Shown here piece by piece: positions 24,164 through 31,887 of a stretch of DNA of 46,228 bases. The notes under the pieces were generated by a model that saw only the letters and a list, made by a program, of their open reading frames with translations, was not told where the DNA came from and did not search any database. Origin of the DNA: M55B118 sp041694275 (lineage in GTDB: Bacteria > Bacillota_I > Bacilli_A > Izemoplasmatales > Izemoplasmataceae); contig JASMTQ010000045.1 of the NCBI GenBank assembly GCA_041694275.1, forward strand, positions 1-46,228, given 5' to 3'. The translations under genes and the position numbers were made by a program. Position 1 is the stretch's first letter. Each line of letters begins with the position of its first letter.

Positions 24164-24209
24164 GATACCCTCCCATAAAACGTTTTCATGCTTATTTGTA
24201 AATCATTTC

Positions 24210-24238
24210 AGTATAAACAATAAAAATATCTTTGTAAA
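24210..24238 (-). promoter_or_regulatory. promoter of the purine catabolic operon
   Basis: Minus strand: TTTACA (24233-24238), exact 17-base spacer, TATACT (24210-24215). Transcription would begin near 24203, leaving a leader of about 40 bases before mocA, too short for a riboswitch. It is the only strong promoter I see for the following 18 genes. Confidence 0.75.
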
Positions 24239-24263
24239 GCCAATTATAAAAATTCTTATTTAT

Positions 24264-24277
24264 AGTAAACGCTTGCA
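24264..24277. promoter_or_regulatory. cre-like catabolite-control site
   Basis: AGTAAACGCTTGCA matches 12 of 14 positions of the CcpA cre consensus TGWAANCGNTNWCA. It lies about 25 bases upstream of the -35 box of the purine operon. It overlaps one arm of a 9-base inverted repeat (24274-24282). The match is by eye only. Confidence 0.45.
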
Positions 24278-24324
24278 TAAACACGATGTTATATATATTT
24301 TAGCACACCAAAAGGGTTTATGCA
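24274..24324. promoter_or_regulatory. 9-base inverted repeat upstream of the purine operon
   Basis: TGCATAAAC (24274-24282) and GTTTATGCA (24316-24324) are perfect inverted arms with 33 AT-rich bases between them. Their spacing of about four helical turns centre to centre could allow a regulator to bridge two half-sites or two dimers. No dedicated regulator gene is encoded within the operon. Confidence 0.4.
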
Positions 24325-24508
24325 CTTCATCTTTTCTAAAACCCTTGATAATTATTTGTAAAAAATATAATGTAAATATGGGTGTATTGACGAACCATTC
24401 CTATAAAGGACTTCAACTGATTTGTTGAAATTCCTGATAGACATTCAAAGGAGCCATGAAACATGGTACAATATAATGATTACTTATGACTGAATGCAGA
24501 GGTGCCAT

Positions 24509-26767
24509 ATGAAAAAGACCATACTATTGATGAACGCCATTCTATTGATCATAACGCTCGCAGCCTGTTCAGACGAGCCTGAACCTGTAGATATAACCCT
24601 TACCAGTGAAAATAGTGATGCTGTTCTCACGCATATTCCAAATGCCCCCGTGGTAGGTGATGAAGTCACCATTCAGGCGCATGAAATTGATGGGCACCGT
24701 TTTTTAAGATGGGTTGATCCCGAAGGAGACGGCATTATATCAAACAACCGGAACTATACGTTCACCGCAGAGGAAGACCGGCAGTTTGAAGCGGTATACC
24801 GACCCCTTGAAGAAGCCGTCCTTACCCTTGAATCTCAAAACGAAAATGCTGAACTCACCGTAGATAAAACAAACATATTAGAAGGGGACACGGTTACCAT
24901 TGAAGCCTCCGAGGTTGAAGACTACGTGTTTTCCCACTGGGAACATGACGGAACCGTGCTTACAAACGCAAGAGTCCATACGCTCACGGTTAGAGAAGAT
25001 ATAGTGCTTGACACCGTGTATGAACCCGTTGATGAAGACACCGTGGTTATAGACATGTTCTCAAACACGCCTGATGCCAGGCTCACCATCAACCGTTCCA
25101 TCCCTGTGAATACCGATCAGGGTATCGTGATGGAAGCTTCGGATGTTGAAGGCTACGAGTTTGCCTACTGGCTTGATACAGCCAGTGATGAAGTGGTTTC
25201 GCAAAGCCCCGTATACCGTTTTACCGCGATGGAAAATGAGCGGTTCGAAGCTGTTTATGAAAAGAAACCCCTGTCAACAAAAACCGTTGATTTTGAAAAC
25301 CTATCCACTGAATATGACGTAAGTGCCAAATCGGTTGATTTATACTTTTATGAAGACGGTGTCGCCTATATAGACATAGAAACATTTCTAAACATGATTG
25401 AAGGCGCCATTGCGACGCACCCTCTTACCATCAGTGAAGACCACAACAGTATTGACATGGAATATACAACTGAAGGAACCACTGACGCGGATGGTGTCAA
25501 TGAAGATACGACGGTTTCTATGAACATTGATTCCAAGGCGGACACGCTCTTTGTCAGTCACTTTTATTTCTTCAATGGGCTTTCATCGATGACAGATACG
25601 GATTTCACAGAAAATCTGGAGGTTATCGACTATGTTGAAGAAGGCGGAGAGGCAGTGACCATCGATCTTGAAGCGTACGGGTTCGATGTCATAAGCATCG
25701 AAGATCAAACACGTATTCCGTTTCAGCTTGCGAACCTCTTCTTTTCTGGAAGCATGTACGATGCGTATTTCAACGGAAATGAAATATATGGCGTGGATAC
25801 CTACCAGCTTATGAATGACGCTTCGATTCACGAAACGTTGAAAGATTCCACATTCAACGACAAGTCAATGAGTACGGCTGTCAAACGCGCGACGGATAAT
25901 TACCTCGAACTTTCTTTTGACTATTTCTATGGTCTTAAGGATGTCAAAGGCATACAATCTTACAAAAACGCATTCGAGCCTTATGAAAACGAGTTGCTTG
26001 CCTCCGATGATAATCACTACCACGCCATCTCGGATATAGCCCTTTCTCAGGATGATATCCATACCTCCATTCTCATGAACGGTTTTTACGAAATAAATGG
26101 CTTGCCTGATTATACAATTGATGATTTCGGCAACCGCAGTGAAAAATACTATGAATTTATGCAGTCTGAAAGTGTCGCTCAATACTGCGGTGACACGGAG
26201 TACGAGCTTTATGACAATGAAAGCATCGCCAAGATAAAAGTCAACCGCTTCGATGAAACCACACTTGGTGCATTTGAAGAAACTCTAAGTTCAATCGATA
26301 CCCTTGGAACTGTGGATCAAGTGATTTTGGATCTTTCCTGCAACAGTGGCGGCGTCATCGGCATTATGCTTCAGATGCTTGGCTACATGACCGACGACCC
26401 TATCGATTTCCACCAGAAGACCATCACCGACAGTCTTCATACAACCACCACCTATTACGTTGATATTCCTGCAAGGAATTATGAATGGAGCATTCTATCG
26501 TCCCCACTTACCTACAGTGCGGCAAACGCCATGCTTGCCATTGCTGATGATATGGACCTCGCCACAATCATCGGAGAAAAATCCTCTGGTGGCGCTTCGC
26601 CGGTTACGACGAACATCGTACCAAGCGGTTCCATTCTCGTGATGAGCAGTGCCAATGTTATGACCAACAATCAGTTTCAAAGCATCGAATTCGGCATCGA
26701 ACCTGACATACCGCTTCAATTTGACCGGTTCTCAGATGAAACGGCCATCATCAACGCCCTAAACTAA
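24509..26767 (+). CDS. lipoprotein with three InlB/Flg_new-like repeats and S41-type peptidase domain
   Basis: 752 residues from ATG 24509 (GAGGTG 5 bases upstream). A lipoprotein signal ends LITLAAC with Cys20. Three repeats of about 70 residues follow (about 28-97, 104-172, 180-251), each with VTI.A.E..G..F..W and closing F.AVY, like bacterial Flg_new/InlB B-type repeats. The remainder has S41 peptidase features: VILDLSCNSGGV, PLTYSAANAM with the likely nucleophile near Ser670, and GEKSSGGASP. It would be anchored on the cell surface. The Lys of C-terminal processing peptidases is not at the usual spacing, so an IRBP/tricorn-like S41 subgroup is more likely. The target is unknown. Confidence 0.82.
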   Translation: MKKTILLMNAILLIITLAACSDEPEPVDITLTSENSDAVLTHIPNAPVVGDEVTIQAHEIDGHRFLRWVDPEGDGIISNNRNYTFTAEEDRQFEAVYRPLEEAVLTLESQNENAELTVDKTNILEGDTVTIEASEVEDYVFSHWEHDGTVLTNARVHTLTVREDIVLDTVYEPVDEDTVVIDMFSNTPDARLTINRSIPVNTDQGIVMEASDVEGYEFAYWLDTASDEVVSQSPVYRFTAMENERFEAVYEKKPLSTKTVDFENLSTEYDVSAKSVDLYFYEDGVAYIDIETFLNMIEGAIATHPLTISEDHNSIDMEYTTEGTTDADGVNEDTTVSMNIDSKADTLFVSHFYFFNGLSSMTDTDFTENLEVIDYVEEGGEAVTIDLEAYGFDVISIEDQTRIPFQLANLFFSGSMYDAYFNGNEIYGVDTYQLMNDASIHETLKDSTFNDKSMSTAVKRATDNYLELSFDYFYGLKDVKGIQSYKNAFEPYENELLASDDNHYHAISDIALSQDDIHTSILMNGFYEINGLPDYTIDDFGNRSEKYYEFMQSESVAQYCGDTEYELYDNESIAKIKVNRFDETTLGAFEETLSSIDTLGTVDQVILDLSCNSGGVIGIMLQMLGYMTDDPIDFHQKTITDSLHTTTTYYVDIPARNYEWSILSSPLTYSAANAMLAIADDMDLATIIGEKSSGGASPVTTNIVPSGSILVMSSANVMTNNQFQSIEFGIEPDIPLQFDRFSDETAIINALN

Positions 26768-26773
26768 AAGCCA

Positions 26774-26803
26774 AAAAAAAGCGCTGGAATCAGCGCTTTT
26801 TTT
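26774..26803. terminator. bidirectional terminator between the S41 lipoprotein and 5'-nucleotidase genes
   Basis: AAAAAAAGCGCTG (26774-26786), loop GAAT, CAGCGCTTTTTTT (26791-26803). It is perfectly symmetric with A/T tracts on both sides, so it serves both convergent genes. Confidence 0.95.
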
Positions 26804-26807
26804 ATGG

Positions 26808-28235
26808 CTATGAGACAGGAATCTGATAAGGGTTGTCAGTACTGAACGAATCGAAGACTTCACTTTGAAGTTCGAGCTCTTCAAGCGCGAGGTCTCGAAT
26901 GTAATACTCGGTTTCGACGATGTTTTCACCTTCCAGGAATGGTCCATACGCCTGGTCAAATACGAAATCGTTGGTTGCGGCTTTGTATAGCGTGTCTGAA
27001 TCAAACGTACCCAGCTCGGTGTGATAGACATTGTATTCCATCTGGTCTGTGACTTCGCTTCCGGTGATGGACGCTGTTTTAATCTGGTTTTCAAACGGCC
27101 AGACGTCATAGAGGTTACCAAGCGTGATATCCCCTTCAGGGATGCTGTTTCTGGTGCCTCCTCCATTTTGATACCCGATATCGGCGCCAGTGGCGTGAGC
27201 CATGAGACCGGCAATCCAGATACTCAATTCGGTTCTCGAGAGTTCATTTGGAGTTGAGATGATGGGTTCAGAGAATATGGCGTCCGTTTCATCCTTATAG
27301 GTATTGATGAGACTCATAACTTCAGGACTTGTTTCCTTAAGAAGGTCTGAATCCCTTTCATCAAGGGTTTGTGCGCTTACGCCGGAGAGTCCGTATTCAT
27401 CCCAGGTAAATGTGACCTGTCCTACGTTCGATCCATAGCCGCCTGATTGGATGACGGCGGTTGTGTCTTCGGTGTAGGCGTAATTATCATGACTGTGGGC
27501 GTTGAAGATTGCGTCGATTTTGGCGTCTCCCTCCAGGGAAAGGGCATAGTTATTGATGTCACCAGAGTCGTGAGACAATACGAACACAAGGTCCGCGCCT
27601 TCGTCTCGCCTTAAGGTTTCCGCGTGGTCCTTGATGATGGGTTTGGGGTCTTTGAAGGTGTAGCCTTCAACCGCGGATGGCGCGATGCTGCTTTCAAGGC
27701 CGAATCCGATGGTGCCGATGATTCCGATGGTTCGCCCACCTTTTTCAATAACGGTGTATGGGTCGACGTTTTCAGGAATCTCTCCTGTCGAATCATCAAT
27801 GATATTGGCACCAAGAAGTGGAAAGTCCGCAATACCATCTTCTTTGAAATATTCCGTGACGGTCGAAAGTCCCCAGTCGAATTCATGGTTCCCAACCACC
27901 ATGGCATCGTAACCAATAAGATTCATGATTTCAATCATGGACTGACCTTCATAGTAATTTGAAAGCGCGCTGCCCTGAAGAGCGTCGCCCCCATCAAGAA
28001 CAAGAGTATTTTCAGGCGCTTCTTCTTTTCTTGTACGCATGAGATTGCCCATGCGGCCAAGACCAAGAGAATCGTCGTCTTCCACTATGGCGCCATGCAC
28101 ATCATTCGTATGATATATATCCAGATAGTTTTCCGTCTCAACGGACATGTCATCTGGGGTCTCAGGCGAAGGGTCACTGCAAGCTGCGAGTGTGAAGGTA
28201 AAAACAAGTGCAAGTGCTAGAAGTATTTTTTTCAT
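26808..28235 (-). CDS. secreted 5'-nucleotidase/metallophosphatase lipoprotein
   Basis: 475 residues with a lipoprotein signal ending TLAAC (Cys19). The metallophosphoesterase domain has YHTNDVHG, DGGDALQGS, VVGNHEFDWG, LSHDSGD and NAHSHD. The 5'-nucleotidase C-terminal domain has YQNGGGTRNSIP and WPFENQ. It would release nucleosides and phosphate from nucleotides (or hydrolyse UDP-sugars) at the cell surface. Supplying nucleosides to a purine-fermenting cell is a reasonable link to the upstream operon, though it is separately transcribed. A TATAAT at 28270-28275 (minus) may be its -10; the -35 is poor. Confidence 0.92.
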   Translation of the reverse strand: MKKILLALALVFTFTLAACSDPSPETPDDMSVETENYLDIYHTNDVHGAIVEDDDSLGLGRMGNLMRTRKEEAPENTLVLDGGDALQGSALSNYYEGQSMIEIMNLIGYDAMVVGNHEFDWGLSTVTEYFKEDGIADFPLLGANIIDDSTGEIPENVDPYTVIEKGGRTIGIIGTIGFGLESSIAPSAVEGYTFKDPKPIIKDHAETLRRDEGADLVFVLSHDSGDINNYALSLEGDAKIDAIFNAHSHDNYAYTEDTTAVIQSGGYGSNVGQVTFTWDEYGLSGVSAQTLDERDSDLLKETSPEVMSLINTYKDETDAIFSEPIISTPNELSRTELSIWIAGLMAHATGADIGYQNGGGTRNSIPEGDITLGNLYDVWPFENQIKTASITGSEVTDQMEYNVYHTELGTFDSDTLYKAATNDFVFDQAYGPFLEGENIVETEYYIRDLALEELELQSEVFDSFSTDNPYQIPVS

Positions 28236-28339
28236 GGTGTAAGTCCTTTCTTTTTGAGGTTAGCATTAAATTATAACGTATTGACGCCAAAAAGAAAAGA
28301 TAAGATTTCATAATAAAAGCGGCTTCGAAACCCATTTGA

Positions 28340-30940
28340 TTATCGTTTGAACCGTTTGGCGATTTCGCCTCCAAGCACAGGGAGAATTCCCAGAACCGTT
28401 GCGATGCTCAATTGGATAAGTGTGAGGTTTACATCTGTTTGAAACAATGTGTTGACGCCGGGAACGAAGAGGACCACGGCAAGCAGAACGCCCCCCACGA
28501 CGACTGAAAGATTCACCCATTTGTTGGTAAAGGGATTCATTGAAAAGATGCTTCGTTTTTCGCTTCTTGCCGAAAAAGTTCTAAGAAGTTCGCCTACAAT
28601 GAGGGTGATGAAGGCGAACGTGGTGCCCATGGCGTACCCTCCATCCTGCGCGAGTCCGATCTGATAGCTTAAAAGGACCGCCGTCGCCAAAAAGACACTT
28701 TGAAATGCGATGGTAATGCCCATGAACCGGTCGATGATGTTCGCGTCCTTGTCAATGGGCGGGCGTTTCATGACGTCCTCTTCTTTTTGTTCGAGGCCGA
28801 GGGCGAATGCGGGCAGGGTATCGGTTACCAGGTTGACCCAAAGTATCTGAAGAGGAAGGAGCGGGCTTCCCCACCCTAGGAGAATCGCCACGAATATGAG
28901 AAGGACCTCGCCGATGTTGCAGGAAATGAGGTAGGCCACAAACTTTCTGATGTTCTGATAGATGACGCGCCCCGATTCGACGGCCTTCACAATGGTGGTG
29001 AAATTGTCATCCGTAAGCACCATGTCGGCCGCCTCTTTGCTGACGTCGGTGCCAACAATCCCCATTGCTACGCCGATATCGGCCTTTTTAAGGGCGGGGG
29101 CGTCGTTGACACCGTCGCCTGTCATGCTGGATATCTCGCCGTTTTTCTGAAGGGCGCTTACGATTCTGACTTTGTGTGCCGGAGATACGCGTGCATAGAC
29201 ATTGACAGAATTCGCTGCTTTTGCAAGGGCTTTGTCATCCATCGCTTCGATTTCACGCCCATCAACGGCTTCGCCCGTATCACTGATATTCAAGTCCTTC
29301 GCTATCGCAGATGCGGTGAGCTTGTGATCTCCGGTAATCATGACCACGCGGATACCCGCGTCTCGACAGATTCTAATGGATTCCTTGACTTCTTCTCTTG
29401 GTGGATCGATCATGCCTGAAAGTCCTACGAACGTCAGTTTGTTTTCTTCTTCGTCGGCCTTGGACTTCACTTCTTTTTTCGCAAAGGCGAGTACTCTAAG
29501 CGCCTTGTTGGCCATCGCTTCGTTTGCGTCTTTGATGTTTGTCTTGTCTGTGTCTTTTATAACTCTCGTTTCTCCGTTTGTCACTATATGCGTGCAGCGG
29601 TCGATCAGCACATCGGGCGCGCCTTTGATCATCATGACTTTCACGCCTTCAATGTCGTTGATGGTGCTCATCATTTTCCGTTCGCTGTCAAACGGGCTTT
29701 CTTCAAGTCGCTCATGGCTTTGTCTCAAGGTCCGGATGTCGCCAAAGCGTTCATATAGATCGAGCAGGGCGGTTTCCGTAGGGTCGCCGAGATAATCATC
29801 GCCGTCTTTTTTCGCATCATTGGCAAGTGTGCCTATCTTGGCGAGTTCGACCATGCTTTCCTTGTTAGAAGAAAGGGAATCCTCATCAAGCGAGATGACT
29901 TTTCCATCCACATAAAGCGTAGTGACTGTCATTTTGTTTTCGGTGAGCGTGCCTGTCTTATCTGTTGAAATGACGGTGACACTTCCAAGCGTCTCTACCG
30001 CAGAGAGGCTTTTCACGATGGCGTTTTGACCGGCCATCCTGCGCATGCCAAGCGCGAGGATGACGGTGATGACCGCGGGCAGCCCTTCAGGAATCGCCGC
30101 AACGGCGAGTGAAACACTGATCATGAAGATATCAAGCCACTCCATGTTTCTAAGAAGCCCGACGATAAATATGATGATGACTACGACGACACTGATGGTG
30201 CCAAGGGTTCTTCCAAGACGCCCGACTCTCTTTTGAAGTGGCGTCTCAGTATCCTTGACTTCTCCTAGAAGCGAGGCAATGGCGCCAAGTTCAGTGTTCA
30301 TACCGGTCGCTGTGACGACGCCTGTGGCTCTTCCGTAAGTTACGAGCGTACCACTATAGGCCATGTTCGAACGTTCTGAAAGAATGGCTTCATCATCAAA
30401 AACAGCCTCCGCATTCTTATCAACAGGCACACTTTCACCAGTCAGTGTGGATTCATCGATTTTCAACGTGTGGCTTTCTATCAGTCTCAAATCCGCAGGG
30501 ATGAAATCCCCGGCTTCCAAAAACACGATGTCGCCCGTGACCACGTCTTCTCTTGGCACTTCGAATGTTTTTTTGTTTCTTAGGACCTTCGCTTTTGGTG
30601 CGCTTATCGCCTGCAGGGCTTCAACGGCGTTTTCAGCCTTGCGCGTTTGAATGACGCTCAGGGTGATGTTGAAAATAACGACGGCGAGAATGAACAGTCC
30701 ATCTCGCAGGTGGCCACTTGCGAACATGCTCACAAAAGCCGCGATGACAAGCAGGATGTTCATGAATTCCTTTGCCTCGTCAAGGATGTGTCCAAATAGA
30801 CTCTTTGTTTTCGTTTCCTTCAATACGTTTTGGCCGTACTGGTCCCTGTAAGTCTTGATCTGTTCATCGTTCAAGCCGGTTTCAACATCGACATTGAAAT
30901 GGTTCAATACTGATTTCGTGTCCTTTGAATGAGGATGCAT
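28340..30940 (-). CDS. P-type Ca2+-transporting ATPase (SERCA-like)
   Basis: 866 residues from ATG 30940 (GGAG 8 bases upstream); ten helices expected. N-terminal cation ATPase domain, TGES (167-170), M4 AAIPEGLPAV (282-290), phosphorylation site DKTGTLT with Asp327, hinge GDGVNDAPALKKADIG. M5 has CNIGEVLLIF and M6 has NLVTDTLPAFALG, which match the Ca2+ site II residues of SERCA-type pumps. It would export Ca2+ from the cytoplasm. Na+ or Mn2+ transport is less likely. No regulatory partner is adjacent. Confidence 0.93.
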   Translation of the reverse strand: MHPHSKDTKSVLNHFNVDVETGLNDEQIKTYRDQYGQNVLKETKTKSLFGHILDEAKEFMNILLVIAAFVSMFASGHLRDGLFILAVVIFNITLSVIQTRKAENAVEALQAISAPKAKVLRNKKTFEVPREDVVTGDIVFLEAGDFIPADLRLIESHTLKIDESTLTGESVPVDKNAEAVFDDEAILSERSNMAYSGTLVTYGRATGVVTATGMNTELGAIASLLGEVKDTETPLQKRVGRLGRTLGTISVVVVIIIFIVGLLRNMEWLDIFMISVSLAVAAIPEGLPAVITVILALGMRRMAGQNAIVKSLSAVETLGSVTVISTDKTGTLTENKMTVTTLYVDGKVISLDEDSLSSNKESMVELAKIGTLANDAKKDGDDYLGDPTETALLDLYERFGDIRTLRQSHERLEESPFDSERKMMSTINDIEGVKVMMIKGAPDVLIDRCTHIVTNGETRVIKDTDKTNIKDANEAMANKALRVLAFAKKEVKSKADEEENKLTFVGLSGMIDPPREEVKESIRICRDAGIRVVMITGDHKLTASAIAKDLNISDTGEAVDGREIEAMDDKALAKAANSVNVYARVSPAHKVRIVSALQKNGEISSMTGDGVNDAPALKKADIGVAMGIVGTDVSKEAADMVLTDDNFTTIVKAVESGRVIYQNIRKFVAYLISCNIGEVLLIFVAILLGWGSPLLPLQILWVNLVTDTLPAFALGLEQKEEDVMKRPPIDKDANIIDRFMGITIAFQSVFLATAVLLSYQIGLAQDGGYAMGTTFAFITLIVGELLRTFSARSEKRSIFSMNPFTNKWVNLSVVVGGVLLAVVLFVPGVNTLFQTDVNLTLIQLSIATVLGILPVLGGEIAKRFKR

Positions 30941-31009
30941 CGTATCATCTCCAGTGCGTGTCATTGTACTATTTATTGTACTTTAAAGAGGCGTCTTTTG
31001 CTAGAAAAA

Positions 31010-31033
31010 AAGAAGTTCAGATGAACTTCTTAC
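31010..31033 (-). terminator. terminator of the exodeoxyribonuclease gene
   Basis: AGAAGTTC (31011-31018), loop AGAT, GAACTTCT (31023-31030), followed in minus-strand direction by a T-rich tract. The exo stop codon lies at its base. Confidence 0.8.
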
Positions 31034-31779
31034 AAATCAATCGTTAGTGAAACAGGACAGTGGTCGCTGCCGTGAATGGTGTCGTGAATTTCACTGTCTT
31101 TGACCTGGTCCATAAGTCGCTCTGATACGACAAAATAATCGATGCGCCATCCTGCGTTTCTCTTACGGGCACCAAATCGGTATGTCCACCAGGAATATTT
31201 CACGGTATCTGGATAAAGCGTACGAAAAGTGTCTTTGAACCCTGCGCTCAAGAGTTCTGTGAACTTCTCTCTCTCTTCATCGGAAAAGCCTGCATTTTTA
31301 CGGTTGTTTGAAGGGTTTTTGAGGTCGATTCTTTCATGCGCAACGTTCAAATCTCCACACAAGACAACCGGTTTTTCTTGATCAAGACGCTTGAGATATG
31401 CCTTGAAATGTTTTTCAAACTCCATGCGGTAATCAAGCCTCGCAAGCGCTTCTTGTGAATTCGGGGTATACACGGTCACGAAGTAAAAGTTTTCAAATTC
31501 AAGGGTGATCAGTCTGCCTTCATCATTGTAAAGCCCGTCAATGCCGTAAGTCACATTGACTGGATTTAATCTGGTATAGACAAGCGTGCCGCTATAACCT
31601 TTTTTATCGGCGCTGTTCCAGTATTCGTTGTAGCCTTCGAAGGAAAAATCCTTCTGGTCTTCTTGCATCTTTGTTTCCTGGATGGCGAAAATATCCGCAT
31701 CCATGGTGTCAAAAACTTCGTCAAACCCTTTTTTTCTAGCGGCTCTGAGGCCGTTTGTATTCCATGAGACAAATTTCAT
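31030..31779 (-). CDS. exoA: exodeoxyribonuclease III / AP endonuclease
   Basis: 249 residues, typical ExoA length. MKFVSWNTNGLRAA, IFAIQETKMQ (metal Glu), GDLNVAHE, WTYRFGARKRNAGWRIDYF and HGSDHCPVSL are all characteristic of the ExoA/XthA family. It is a DNA repair enzyme cutting at abasic sites and removing 3' blocks. It starts at ATG 31779 behind AGAGGGATACT. It stands alone between terminators. Confidence 0.97.
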   Translation of the reverse strand: MKFVSWNTNGLRAARKKGFDEVFDTMDADIFAIQETKMQEDQKDFSFEGYNEYWNSADKKGYSGTLVYTRLNPVNVTYGIDGLYNDEGRLITLEFENFYFVTVYTPNSQEALARLDYRMEFEKHFKAYLKRLDQEKPVVLCGDLNVAHERIDLKNPSNNRKNAGFSDEEREKFTELLSAGFKDTFRTLYPDTVKYSWWTYRFGARKRNAGWRIDYFVVSERLMDQVKDSEIHDTIHGSDHCPVSLTIDL

Positions 31780-31851
31780 AGTATCCCTCTTTCTTGATGT
31801 TCTTTATATTATTTATAACATTTTTATAGCGATTTTGAAACGTGAAAAAGA

Positions 31852-31881
31852 AAACGCACCACCCGGAGGCGATGCGTTTTG
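31852..31881 (-). terminator. terminator of the giant repeat gene
   Basis: AAAACGCA (31852-31859) and TGCGTTTT (31874-31881) pair around a GC-rich inner stem. On the minus strand the hairpin is followed by CTTTTTC. It begins 7 bases after the stop codon of the repeat gene. Confidence 0.75.
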
Positions 31882-31887
31882 AAGTGT

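Larger units (their letters stand above)
24164..24508. other. divergent intergenic region between mocA and the S41 lipoprotein gene
   Basis: 345 AT-rich bases without a convincing gene. They hold the operon promoter, a cre-like site, a 9-base inverted repeat, and weak + strand promoter-like boxes (TTGATA 24345-24350 with TATAAT 24366-24371 at 15-base spacing; TTCAAA 24444-24449 with TACAAT 24467-24472). A six-codon frame with ribosome site AAAGGAG begins near 24456 and is probably not meaningful. Confidence 0.6.

Noticed and set aside
24164..24209. Purine riboswitch in the leader of the catabolic operon
   Set aside because: The leader is only about 40 bases and shows no three-way junction or conserved loop sequence.
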